DNA of 64,000 nucleotides, taken from NCBI RefSeq assembly GCF_000471905.2, contig NW_006499364.1, forward strand, positions 4,124,475 through 4,188,474. Direction: 5' to 3'. The notes under the pieces are model-generated. The model saw only the letters and a program-made list of their open reading frames with translations, did not search any database and was not told the DNA's origin. The DNA comes from Amborella trichopoda (taxonomy: Eukaryota > Streptophyta > Magnoliopsida > Amborellales > Amborellaceae). Shown here one piece after another: positions 11,441 to 21,656 of this stretch. Made by a program: the position numbers and the translations under genes. How positions within the stretch are numbered: the stretch's first letter is position 1; every line of letters begins with the position of its first letter.

Positions 11441-12040
11441 GAAAAATATTTGTGACAAAATTTGCCGATTCGACCAGTTTTCCGATCCGATCTACCGATC
11501 TAACATGGATATGGGTGTGAATGATTTCCATCACCAATATCCTTTTCTAAACCTTGGGTAAAATAGGTGCTTACTTAAGTTCAATATGACTAAAATGATT
11601 TTCTGCTCCCTCGGGAGCGTCTATTAATTTACTCCCTAGGTAAAACCCAATGCGATGGCATTTTTAAGGCTTTAAATTTTGGAGATTTAGCATCTTGAAC
11701 TAAATAAGCAACTTAACAAGAAAAAGAAAAAGCAAGGTTTCAAAAAACAGATAAGTTCTTGATCGGCCACCTCAAAAATTGGGTCGGATTGGAGATCCAG
11801 GTGAAAACTTTTTCACATCAGCTCGTTTGGCATCAAATATTTTTTAAAAAATCACTAAAATTTCTTTTAAATCAAATCTTTTTAAGTTTTCAAAAAATAA
11901 TGGTATTGCATTGTGGTTTTTTATTTTTACAAAAATATAAAAATATTAAGAGAAAAATTACAAATATCCCCCAAGACTAGACTTTCTACTCAAGTTACCC
12001 ACAACCAAACTTTTTTCTCACCTTTTACCACAAAATAGAT

Positions 12041-12142
12041 TTTCTTAGCAAATACCCCCCAACTCAAAAAATGAAAAAAAAAATTCTAACGACTTTCTTA
12101 GCAAATACCCCCCAACTCAAAAAATGAAAAAAAAAATTCTAA
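12041..12142. repeat. 53-bp tandem duplication
   Basis: 'tttcttagcaaatacccccc' begins at 12041 and again at 12094, followed in both by 'aactcaaaaaatg' and a poly-A stretch. The units are almost identical, suggesting a recent event within the left arm of the surrounding element. Confidence 0.93.
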
Positions 12143-12194
12143 ACTACCCTCCCTTATTTTTACCCACACCTCTCTCTCCTCTTTCCCATGAAAA

Positions 12195-12440
12195 GGCGGT
12201 CTGGTGTATTCTTAGGGCAGTCCGGCAGTGTAATGTCAGTTCAATAAATAACAGTGGCGGTCCGACAATATAAGTGGTCGTCCAGCACTGACAAAGAACA
12301 GTCTGGTAATAAGCCCATGCAGTCTGGCACTACCAAAGAGCTGTCCGACAATAGGCCCATACAGTCCGGCAACATTCCCATGCGGTCCGGCAACAGGCCT
12401 AAAGTACGGTCTGGCAATGTCAAATAGTGGTCTTGCAGTT
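12195..12440. repeat. Degenerate short-unit minisatellite with GGTCCGGCA core
   Basis: The core 'g-ggtccggcaa' or a variant recurs about a dozen times at roughly 20-25 bp spacing, often preceded by 'cccatgc'. It forms the GC-richer centre of the inverted-repeat element. A minus-strand open frame with repeated LLPDC units is a by-product. Confidence 0.75.
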
Positions 12441-12686
12441 TTTTTAGTTTAACGAAGTTCAACAATGTCAAAGAGGGGTCTGGCAGCCCATATAAGCCCA
12501 CTTGAATGCCCGTCAATATTATTTTTTTGTTTACGAAAAAAGGTATTTTCGTCAAAAAAATTTATCTTTTTCTACTTGGGGAGTATTTGCTAGAAAAGCG
12601 TCTTATGGGGAAAATGTGAAAAAATAAGTTTTGTTGGGGGTAACTTTCATAGAGAGTCTAATCTTGAGGTTATTTGTACTTTTTCT

Positions 12687-13735
12687 TTTAAGACGAGTGT
12701 TTGTTTTATTAAAATAATAGTATATCATATCACAAATAATAGTATTGATTTGGTGTTATTAGGACAATTATAAAAAATAAAAATTAAAAAAATAAATTAA
12801 AAAAAATTTAAAAAAATAATACGAACTGAACCATAGAACTAGATAACAAACATCACATATCTGAACATTACATCATCTTTTTCTTTTTATCCAACAATTG
12901 AATTTTTAGAGACAATATAAATTAACCAACATCCCTCTCTCACGCTCCCCATTTCTCCTCTGTTTATCATGTTCACGTTCTCTCTCTTATTACATAATAA
13001 AATTTTCACCCCTCTCTCGCGCGCGTTACCCTTCTCTTTTCTCTCTCTCTCTTATTATCTTTTCACCGCCCTTTTAGTCCCACATGAAAGCCTCGCCGAA
13101 GCTTCATAGGGTGAAGGGATTATAAAATGTGGGGTAGGACAAGGAGAGAGCATGTCATAGATGAGCTATCCAAGTGAAGATGAGGAGGCTCATAGATGCA
13201 AAGGAACATTTACAGGTTGTGGGCCATCTTGTATTAATGGGCTGTGGTCGTTGCCCACATAACCACTTCTCTATAATTAAAAAATTTGAAATTACAAAAT
13301 ACGGTGGATCCCATCCCCAACTGTGTTTAATAAAAAATTTCAAATTTTTTAAACCGGTTCATAGATAGTCTGTATTAGTTCTCTTAGAGAACCAAAACTA
13401 ACTAGTTCAAACTGTCTGGTTTTAGGGGAGGTTCGGACGGTTCTTGATATATTATGGGAATTGGATCGCCTAGGCTGAATTTTGATATAAACCGATTTCG
13501 ATTTGAATTAGTGATTTTGTAAACACTGAGAAAAAGAAAAGATTTAAGTCACACACTTTATACCATTTCAAGATGAAATAGGAACGATCCATTTTTTGAA
13601 GGGCAAGATCATAGTATTGAAGAATTCTATATCCAATGTTATTTTTGGAAGGCAACCATCTATGCCCTCGGTAAAAGCCGAGTTAGAGGTATTTTAATTC
13701 TTTAAATTTGGGAAATGTAACCTCTTGAACCTAGC
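12687..13735. other. Unassigned DNA
   Basis: AT-rich to 12900, then a CT-rich stretch with TCTCTC runs (12930-13060). Around 13075-13140 'agtcccacatgaaag' and 'aaatgtggggtaggac' form an imperfect inverted repeat. Bases about 13350-13450 contain 'aaccggttc' and 'ggttcggacggttc', similar in style to the CG-rich ends of hAT-like elements. No coding region was identified. Confidence 0.45.
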
Positions 13736-13985
13736 ATCATTATCATCATCAAAGCCCTTTCCCAACTAATTAGGGTCTGCAAGACAAATCCTATTCTCTT
13801 AGACTAGCTTCTTTACCCAATCTAGTCTGTCGTGGGAACCCTTGCCTATTTTTCATCGCACTTGGGTGACACTGCAATGCGTCGCTTCTGAGGAATGCCC
13901 TAGCTAACCTTGCTCATTTTTCACTGTATTCATGTTCCGATATAATGCATCCCTTATGGGGAACGCCTTGTAAGTTCAGGATTCT
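13736..13985 (-). mobile_element. 3'-tail fragment of an RTE-type LINE or related SINE, reverse orientation
   Basis: On the plus strand the fragment starts 'catcattatcatcatcaaag' then 'ccctttcccaactaattagg'. Its reverse complement therefore ends in a 'cctaattagttgggaaagggc' block followed by a (GATGATGAT)-type tail. Plant RTE LINEs and Au-type SINEs are known to end with a similar 'tagttgggac..ggct' block and a simple triplet tail. The upstream part (13800-13985) is compatible but diverged. No ORF remains. Confidence 0.5.
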
Positions 13986-15497
13986 TATGATTTAAATTAG
14001 TGTCATATGATTGTCAATCAAGAGCCCGACTTTCCCCTCTTAAAAACAATCAACCAAATCTCTACATACCTTCTAGATATGTTCCTCAACAAGCCATCTA
14101 ATATCTAAAGCCCCCACCATCTTCATTAAATTTTAAAATTAATAAATTGATTTTTAAAATATCATAAATATTTTATTTTTCACTTTGAATACTTATATAT
14201 TTTGAACTAATTCAATAATCAATTTTGATAAAATAAAATATCCAAAACCTTGGTAAAGATTCATGTTAATATTCTAAAAATTTATTTAACACAAAATTAA
14301 TTATTTAAAAAATTATTTTGATGGGAATCAAGTCCAACTTCATTAAGAAAAATGTGAATTTACTGAGAAACTCCATCTCTATTAGTGATTGTATACCACA
14401 CTTACTTTCTCCTACTAACCAAATAGCTCTTATGACCCACAGTCTATCACTTGGGTTCATGATTAGACTACCAAAGTTAAGTAATAGGTAATGATAACAC
14501 AATCCTAATCTATGAACCACAAATTCCCCAAGGGACAAGTCTAGGTCACACAGACATGTGCACACTTATCGTACTTGGTGCATGGAGGCTATCTCTCGTA
14601 CATGTATATACAACATCCTCAATGGTGTCAACTTCCTAATATGGCTATCATATGTACATATTGTGCTGGTCATAATGAGGACTTGGCTCTTATCCCTTTA
14701 GGCCTACCAATCGCATGTAAGGGTCACTAAGTCCTTTCGCCAACTAACTTGGGCATCTCTCTGACCTCATCAAAAGCTAACCCTGCAAACCCTTCTTAAT
14801 TGTGCTATATGTCAGGTATCATAGGGTTTTAGTCCTCAGTTTAACCTATCTTGTCTAGCCTAGTTTGAGTAATGAGATCAGTATTGTCATTTTCGACCCT
14901 CTGAAGCATACTCCTACTCGAGTTGTTATTCCGCTATTATAAAATTTAATCTTATGCTCTCATGAGATCTTTAATGACCACAAAATTCCAACAATTGCAT
15001 ACTCTATAATCTTACAGGATTGAACAAAAATCATCCAATTCTTGAAGGGTAGATCTAAGTGTGAAAAAATCAAAATCCAATATTGATTTTTTTTTAAAAA
15101 AAACAATCAACAAATGATTCTTAGAAAGAAAATTTCATATCAAGCAAAACCTTCAAGTAGCTCATTTCCCCAAGGGTGTATAGCAGTGTTTGCAAGATCA
15201 ATGGGTTCAACTCAGAGCAATTTTCATTAAAAAATATAAAAAGATTCAGAGGGTCGTTTACATTGCAATTGAGTATCATGAAAAACTACATTTCCGGATA
15301 TTATCATCTACGACATAGCCAGTAGCAATGGGGCTGAAGTCATGACAAATCCAAACTCACTCCCATGACAAAATTATAACCCTAAAAAATCATCACATAC
15401 TCCATTACTTTAATCAGTATCTCGATCTTCCAGCTGTATCCCATATGACTTCACAACAGGAGTGGGATACTCACTCTAATTCTGTTGGCCATCATAT
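13986..15497. other. Unassigned DNA up to the first assembly gap
   Basis: No domain is recognisable on either strand. An 86-codon minus-strand open frame (14305-14565) has no family resemblance that I can name. The block 14560-15490 could be retroelement-derived, but no LTR end, primer site or protein motif was found. Confidence 0.4.
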
Positions 15498-15517
15498 NNN
15501 NNNNNNNNNNNNNNNNN
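15498..15517. other. Assembly gap (20 N)
   Basis: Twenty N, probably a default-size scaffold join. The right flank is the interior of a segment repeated at 1219, so adjacency across the gap may be unreliable. Confidence 0.99.
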
Positions 15518-15851
15518 AAAAATTTTCAAAATTACCTCTGGGCACAAATTGATTTTTTAAAATTCATTATTTTCACTAATTTTAAATTTCATTGGAATGT
15601 GCTTTGTTTGATCTTACTTTAAATATACATTTCATAATTTTTATAATTTTTTTATTTTTTAACATTTTTTTGACTGATCCAGGACTATCCTAGTAAGGCC
15701 GGTTGAACCAGCCAGTTTACCGGTTACTCGGAACAGGCTTTTGGCCAATTTTTGAGGCTGGTTCGATTTTTCTAACATTGGTGTATAGTTTGCTCCGTGA
15801 CAACAGTTCTATACATACTACATACTATAGTACATAATATAATATAAAAAG
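15518..15851. repeat. Duplicated segment, copy 2 (matches 1219-1547)
   Basis: Co-linear with 1219-1547 from the first base after the gap. The copy is therefore cut at its left side by the gap rather than by a visible element end. Confidence 0.8.
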
Positions 15852-16239
15852 GTAAAGGTTTCTATACTTCCCTTACAACATAGAAGATTTATGTTTCTCC
15901 TACCATCCAGCCGTCTACTTTTGATGAAGTATGCCACTCACTGTTTGATGTTGGTGCTGACACCTCGTAGGATTTTAGTTTAATTTTTGTATACAAATTT
16001 ATGAATATGAAATTTGGTATGTGTCATTTTCTCATTGGGACGCACCTACAAAAAATATTAAAAATAATTTTTGATAAAATAGAATTACCAAAATTCCCCT
16101 TGAATCTTTTAGGGGTATTTTGCTTATTTTATTTTATTGAGAATATTTTTTACAAGTGCGAGTTTAATAGAGGATTGGACGCCCTGAATTTGGTGTCAAA
16201 ATATTTTATGAATTTTTTTTAAAAAGTAGTTTAGTAACA
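15852..16239. mobile_element. MULE-like MITE, copy 2, right side replaced by an LTR
   Basis: It matches the MITE at 1548 from its left terminus through the internal hairpin (about 16087-16122). It stops exactly where the LTR beginning TGTAGACACC starts at 16240. The right terminus is absent, so the LTR inserted into it or a deletion fused the two. Confidence 0.8.
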
Positions 16240-17274
16240 TGTAGACACCCCCTCGAAATTCTGGCTAAGGGTGCTCCTCAAAACCTCCATTCTGGTCCTA
16301 AAGGATCACACAAACCATAGTAGACCATAGGCAACCTAGACCCAATTTAATTAACCCAAAACTAACCAAATCCTATCCCAACGTCCCTGTGGACTGATGA
16401 TGCAGTCAAGGCATCTGATGATGCAGTAAACGCATTTTTTTTAATTAGATATGGATAAAACTTCAAGATAAATCCAAAAAAATCCGAAAAAACTCCAAAA
16501 AATTAGGAAAAATCATTAATAGAGTTCTACAAATATCCTCTTCATAACCCAAAAGAAAAAGACCAGAAACCACAAAGAAATCCCTTAGAAATTCTCGAAA
16601 TTAGGAAAATAGGCAAAAAATACGAAAAATCCTTAGAAAATTCCTAAAAATTAAGAAAAAATCCCCAAAAATCGTAAACAATTGGAAAAAAATCTCAGAA
16701 GCTATATTCAATATCTGGAGATCCCAAAATCTTTAGAAAACTAAAGAAATTCTCCTCCAATCCCAAACAATGCCTAGGTAGACCCTACTTAAAATTCTCA
16801 GCTTTCCCCCCTGCCTTAGAAACCCTAGATCTAGGTCAAAAGAAGCTTAGATCTACCAATTCCAACAAGCAAATGCATCAAAAAAAAAAGAGGGTAGCGT
16901 AAATCAGAGAGCGGCCTGATCCAAGCCCGAAACTTTGGGTTTCGGGTCCCTAGAGGTAAGTATATTTTCATTTGCTTAATTTAGTTTGTTTTTCTTCATT
17001 TAATTATCTGTTTTATTATATATTTTTTCTCAAAAGTAATTCATCATTAGATTTAATTAAATTTATAAGCCCTTTTTTTTTTATCAAAATACAGATTTGG
17101 GGCTGGCGCTGCTAGTGGACTCAGGAAAATACCGGATCTGTATAGATCTGGGATTTTTCTGAGCCTATAATTCAAGCGATCCCACTTTCTCTAACTTTTC
17201 AAAAAGTAACTCAGTTTTTTTTAAGATTTGAGCAGATCTCATCATAGAGATCGTCGCAGATCAGAGTGTAAACA
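16240..17274 (+). mobile_element. LTR of a Ty3/gypsy retrotransposon (5' LTR)
   Basis: It begins TGTAGACACCCCC and ends GTGTAAACA (TG..CA), 1035 bp. A primer-binding site follows after three bases, which marks it as a 5' LTR. The 16930-16960 area reads like a splice donor (gaggtaagt), as is common in transcribed plant LTRs and leaders. No matching 3' LTR or protein domain is found downstream, so the element is truncated. Confidence 0.75.
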
Positions 17275-17277
17275 GTT

Positions 17278-17295
17278 TAGCGCCCACCGTGGGGC
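17278..17295 (+). other. Primer-binding site
   Basis: TAGCGCCCACCGTGGGGC differs from the common plant gypsy site TGGCGCCCACCGTGGGGC by one base. It sits three bases after the LTR end and confirms plus-strand orientation. Confidence 0.8.
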
Positions 17296-17567
17296 ACCTT
17301 GAGCTTCGGATCTATATTTTAGACTTAAAAAACTTCTGCTTTTTTTCTCATATTTATTTTTCTAGCAAAAATAAAAATAAAAATAAAAATATAAAAAGAA
17401 GAAAAACAAAGTAGATTTGAAAAGATTTATTTTTTATTAGATTCGATCTTTTCTTTCTAAATCTTATTTTTTCTCCCTTTATAAAAAATTTAGGATCTTT
17501 TTTCTCTTAATCTTATGATCTTTTGGATCTTTTAGAATATATTCTTTTAGATTCATCTTTTAGATAA

Positions 17568-17610
<43 letters not shown>

Positions 17611-18242
17611 CTAAGGAGACGTATTTTTCCTTCTTTTTCTTATAAAAAAGTCACACCGGAATTTAGAGAGAGAGACATAGGAAAAGTTCTTTGCTTCAAA
17701 GGTGAGTTCTCTTTGGTTCTTTTTCATCTTAATTTTGTTTTTCTTAATTGAGTTCATCACCTTCTAATCAATCTTGTGGGTTTCTATTTATTAACTTTCA
17801 TCATAATCACTCTTGTGGGTTTCTTGTGGTTCTACTGTTTTCTTGAAATTCAAAAAGAATAATTGTAATATATTTCTTTGAAGTTCTTGGTTGAATCGTT
17901 GCGGTAAATCGGAAAGAATACATTTGAATTTCTTGAATGTACCCCACTATCATCTTCGTCAATTCTTTGTTTTGAAACTTCACATCTTTTTCTTTCTTTT
18001 TATTTTTCGCATTTTTATTCAGTTGAAAGCCCTAAAAGTTTTGATGAAGTCCATGGTCGGTTCTTTTAGAATTTTTTTTTTCACATCCATTTGTTTCCAC
18101 TCTATGGTCCATATTTCTTGAATTTTTCGTTGAATTTTCCATCAAAACCTTGTGATGTTTTAGGTTTTTTTTTTTCCCTTGTCTTTTTATTTTTTATTTT
18201 TTTTGGTAGAAGTGAGACTCACTTAATTCGATAATTTTTTGA
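17296..18242 (+). other. Leader of the truncated LTR element and unassigned AT-rich DNA
   Basis: It contains an AAAAT run near 17365, an ATT microsatellite at 17568-17608, and T-rich DNA. No gag or pol similarity appears before the repeated segment that starts at 18243, so nearly all internal coding sequence is missing. Confidence 0.55.
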
Positions 18243-19742
18243 TTTTAGAAGCATTTTTTTTTCCATCGTTTTGTGGTAAAAATCTGAATCTATTGAAACA
18301 GAGGAAGTTTGGGTCGTTAATTTGCTTGTTCAATTAGGTTGCTGGAATATGCACATGAGAATCGCAAAGTTAGTAAGATATCGAATGGAATTTTTGTTTT
18401 TTAATATTGAAAAACCTTCTAATTGGTAATCTCCACATCGGCATGTGTGATTATCAAAAAAAAAAAAAAAAAAAAAATTTAGAGTCCTAAAAATCATACA
18501 TCTTGCAACACATTATCTAGCCAGTCCATTTTCAAGATTTTCATATATTTATAGATCTACTTGATTTTAACCATTATTGGAGTTTAATGTTTTATAATTA
18601 GATATAAAAATAGATTTTCAGATGATCTTAAGAATTTCTTACACCAAAATTACATGTTATGATAAAATTTGGAGGTGCGCCTTAATTGAATTGTTTAAAG
18701 GTGCAACCTTCTAGAAACACACCCATTCTAGATAAACCAAGGAATCACGATTTTATCCCAAAAAATACTCCATAATTAATACATAAATATTTTGTTTTTC
18801 ACGAAAATAATATAGATGTGGCATCACCCTCTCTTTCCAAAACGCTCTCTCTAAACTTATACGAGCTATCTCTATTTTTTCCCTCTCGAAAAAGCTTTCT
18901 ATGTTCCCCCTATTACATAGAAGTTCTATGTTCCCCCTACCATCCCGCCGTCTATTTTTTTATCAAGAGAGCCATTCACCGTTTGATCTTAGATTTGACG
19001 TCTCAGAGTATTTTATATTTAGTTTTTTTAATACAATTATTTTTAATATAAAATTTGCTACGTGCCGTCTTCTCATTGAGGTACACCTATAAAAAATGTT
19101 AACAATAATTTTTTTACAACAAATAATGACCAAAATACCCCTTAAAATTTCAAGGGTATTTTGATCATTTTATTTTATTGAAAATATTTGTTTTTATATT
19201 TTTAGTTAGTGCGAGTTTAATATAGGAATGGATGTTCAAAGTTTGGTGTCAAAACAGTTTATAGAAAAAAAATTAAAAATAAAACAGTATAAAGACGTGA
19301 CATTGTGATTGAAACAATCTTAGCCCTCCACTAAAAAATGGACGGTTAGATAAGGGGAACGTAGATCTTCTATGTTGCAGGGGGAACTAAGAAGCTTTTC
19401 CCTCTCTCTATCTCTAAACCTCTCTCCTATTTTTTTCATTGTTACTCTCCTTTCTTGGTTCTCTCTCTTTAAAATCTTTTTCTCTCCAAATCTCACGTTC
19501 CTTTCTTGGTTCTTTCTCTCTCTAAAATCTTTCTCTATCTAAATATTTCACTCTATCTGCATTTTTAATCTTACTCTCTCCAAATCCTTCCATTTGCGTT
19601 CTTTTTTTGGTTCTTTCTCTCTCTAAAATCTCGCCCTCTAAATCTTTCTCTTTATCTGCGTTTTTTTTAGATCATCAGTTTGGTGAGTGAGGTGAGGATG
19701 CGTAAGGGAATTGGAGAACAAGGCACGCTCTCTCTTTCTCTA
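18243..19742. repeat. Dispersed or segmental repeat, copy B (matches 4706-5738)
   Basis: Same order of blocks as copy A, interrupted at the pyrimidine-rich tract by the MITE at 18888-19397. Without the MITE and its 9-bp duplication the length matches copy A closely. After 19742 similarity to copy A ends and unrelated sequence leading into a LINE begins. Confidence 0.85.
18888..19397. mobile_element. MULE-like MITE, copy 3, with 9-bp target duplication
   Basis: The ends are complementary over about 60 bp (left gaaaaagcttt, ttccccct, acatagaag; right, reverse-complemented, aaaagcttct, ttccccct, acatagaag). Target duplication TTCCCTCTC lies at 18879-18887 and 19398-19406. The orthologous position in copy A reads TTCTCTCTC once, i.e. 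the empty site. A 9-bp duplication points to a Mutator-type transposase acting in trans. The internal hairpin is at about 19128-19163. It has no coding capacity. Confidence 0.9.
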
Positions 19743-20189
19743 TAGGCAATGAATCATTGGCTGCAATTGCCAATCCAAACGACGGTTAGAGGCCACCATT
19801 CAACGTATCACTGGAGACATTCATGTGCCATGTATTATTGCCATGAACACCAATGATAGGGTTTCATGTTTACTACAAATTCAGGGCTCAGTAGCAAAGT
19901 TGGAAGCCCTGGCATGAGTACGTCGATTGATGGCAACAAGGTCCGAGCAACGATAACTCTCGTATCAAAGGTGCTTTGTGCGAATAAAAGGATTGTACTT
20001 GTTGATCCTCAACTCGCTTCGGGTATCGCACAGGAGGGAATGACTTCCTCACTGATAGCCCCAAGGTCCAGGTGCAATGAGCAATTGCAAGTCAACCATC
20101 TAAGGAACCAATCAGGCGAATATAGCAGAACTCCAATCATCATGGCCCAGCAGCCCAGCGTTTTTCAAGTGCCTTGTTTGTCAAAGGGA
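19743..20189 (+). other. Possible 5' remnant of the LINE
   Basis: GC-richer than its surroundings and holding a 143-codon open frame (19866-20297) with no recognisable domain. Its position suggests LINE ORF remnants, but I cannot align it to endonuclease or RT. Confidence 0.3.
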
Positions 20190-21030
20190 ATTCAAATGCC
20201 ACAGTCAGGACCACTCTTGAGCCTAACCTATCAGGACCTACATCCAGTATCCAAAGAACTTCTATTGTGGGTGTTGGTTGTGAGGGAGAAACATTAGAGC
20301 TAGCTTTTCACTTGGGATGCAAAATGGAACAATTTCCCATTAAATATTTGGGATTGCCAATTTCTTATAAGAAATTGCCTAAGGCGGTATAGGACCCAGT
20401 GCCGAAAAGGGTTCATACAAGCTTGATTTATGGAAGTCGAAGCAACATTCTCTTTTGGGTAGGGCCACTCTGATTAAAGCCTCATTGTCGAATCTTCCGG
20501 TGTATCAGATGTCGCTTCTTAAAATTTCAAATTCAGTTCTTAAGCGCATTGAACAATTAATGCAAACCTTTTTGTGGGGTTCATGAGAGTTTTGGAAGAA
20601 ATATCATTTAGTAAGTTGGGATAGAGTTTGTACATCTAAAAAAGAAGGTGGATTGATCAACTTCACAGGTACTTCTTGTCAAATAGTGGTTGAGAGCTAT
20701 GAGCCAAGATGGAATGTTATGGAAAGATGTCCTATGTGAACAATACAAAGTAGGGATAGGAGAAGGCAGGACAACTAGACATCAATCGATGGAAAGGTAT
20801 TATGCAGGCAAAATAATTATGATAAGAAATTGCATATGGCGAGTTGGCGATGGGAATCGAATCACTTTTTTTGGTATAGTAAATGGCTGGGAGATGGTCT
20901 TTTGAGAGATGAGTATCCCCAACTTTTTCAAGGTGCTTCTCAGCAAAGGATAACAGTGGCTCAGGCATATGATTCACAAAGAAAGTCTTGGATAGTTAAC
21001 TGTAGATACAACAGGGTTACGGATTTGATT

Positions 21031-21492
21031 ATTGGCCGATATTTGAATCTTCAATTAGCTCTTTAGGAGATGTATCCTTTATAGGGGAAGAGGATGAAGT
21101 GCTATGGGAATGAGATAATAATGGAATTTTCACCGTTAAATCAGCTTACAACATCTTATTCCATGATAGGGTGAGATGAAATCAAATTTCTCGGAAACAG
21201 GTTTGGTGTTGGAAAGTTCCATACAAAGTTAAGTTATTCTTATGGATTCTTTTTCAGGGAAATTGGCTGATATTTGAATCTTCAATTAGCACTGTACGAG
21301 ATGTATCCTTTATAGGGGAAGAGGATGAAGTGCTATGGGAATGAGATAATAATGGAATTTTCACCGTTAAATCAGCTTACAACATGTTATTCCATGATAG
21401 GGTGAGATGAAATCAAATTTCTTGGAAACAGGTTTGGTGTTGGAAAGTTCCATACAAAGTTAAGTTATTCTTATGGATTCTTTTTCAGGGAA
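21031..21492 (+). repeat. 231-bp tandem duplication inside the LINE
   Basis: Unit 1 is 21031-21261 and unit 2 is 21262-21492. They are nearly identical from 'attggc-gatatttgaatc' to 'ggattctttttcaggg'. Both carry the same in-frame tga after 'gctatgggaa', so the LINE was already defective when the duplication arose. Confidence 0.95.
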
Positions 21493-21562
21493 AAACTCTA
21501 ACAGTTCACAAACTTATGAAGAGAGGAAGGATATCATCCAATGTTTACATTTTCTGTAAGGA

Positions 21563-21656
21563 CAGTGATAAATATGAGGATCACCTATTTTTACACTGCT
21601 CCTTAAGGGCGGTGATAAATACGAGGATCACCTGTTTTTACACTGCTCCTTTACTT
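21563..21656 (+). repeat. 47-bp tandem duplication inside the LINE
   Basis: 'gtgataaataNgaggatcac' followed by 'ct-tttttacactgctcct' occurs at 21564 and again 47 bp later. It duplicates the zf-RVT 'DHLFLHCS' coding stretch. Confidence 0.92.

Larger units (their letters stand above)
10071..11556. mobile_element. Non-autonomous hAT-like DNA transposon
   Basis: The left end is 'caaggtttaaaaaatcg' and the right end, reverse-complemented, is 'caaggtttagaaaagg', so the terminal inverted repeats are short. Flanking bases 10063-10070 (gctaaaat) and 11557-11564 (ggtaaaat) match at 7 of 8 positions, as expected of an 8-bp hAT target duplication. The interior holds CG-rich 'gaccgtcccgga' and 'gattcgaccagttttccgatc' stretches at the two ends, a tandem array and AT-rich filler. 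No transposase is visible. Confidence 0.6.
11951..12686. mobile_element. Terminal-inverted-repeat element, superfamily undetermined
   Basis: The first ~120 bases (agaaaaattacaaatat, ccccaagactagact, gttacccacaac-aaactt, ttagcaaatacccccc) are the imperfect reverse complement of the last ~120 (12565-12686). 'TTAAG' lies next to the left end (11946-11950) and one base beyond the right end (12688-12692), so the target duplication is suggestive only. The interior consists of two small tandem repeats and no coding domain. Confidence 0.65.

Noticed and set aside
19866-20297. 143-codon frame upstream of the LINE as an independent gene
   Set aside because: No domain, an unsupported start, and it runs into the LINE RT remnant in a different frame; more likely a degraded LINE 5' part or chance.
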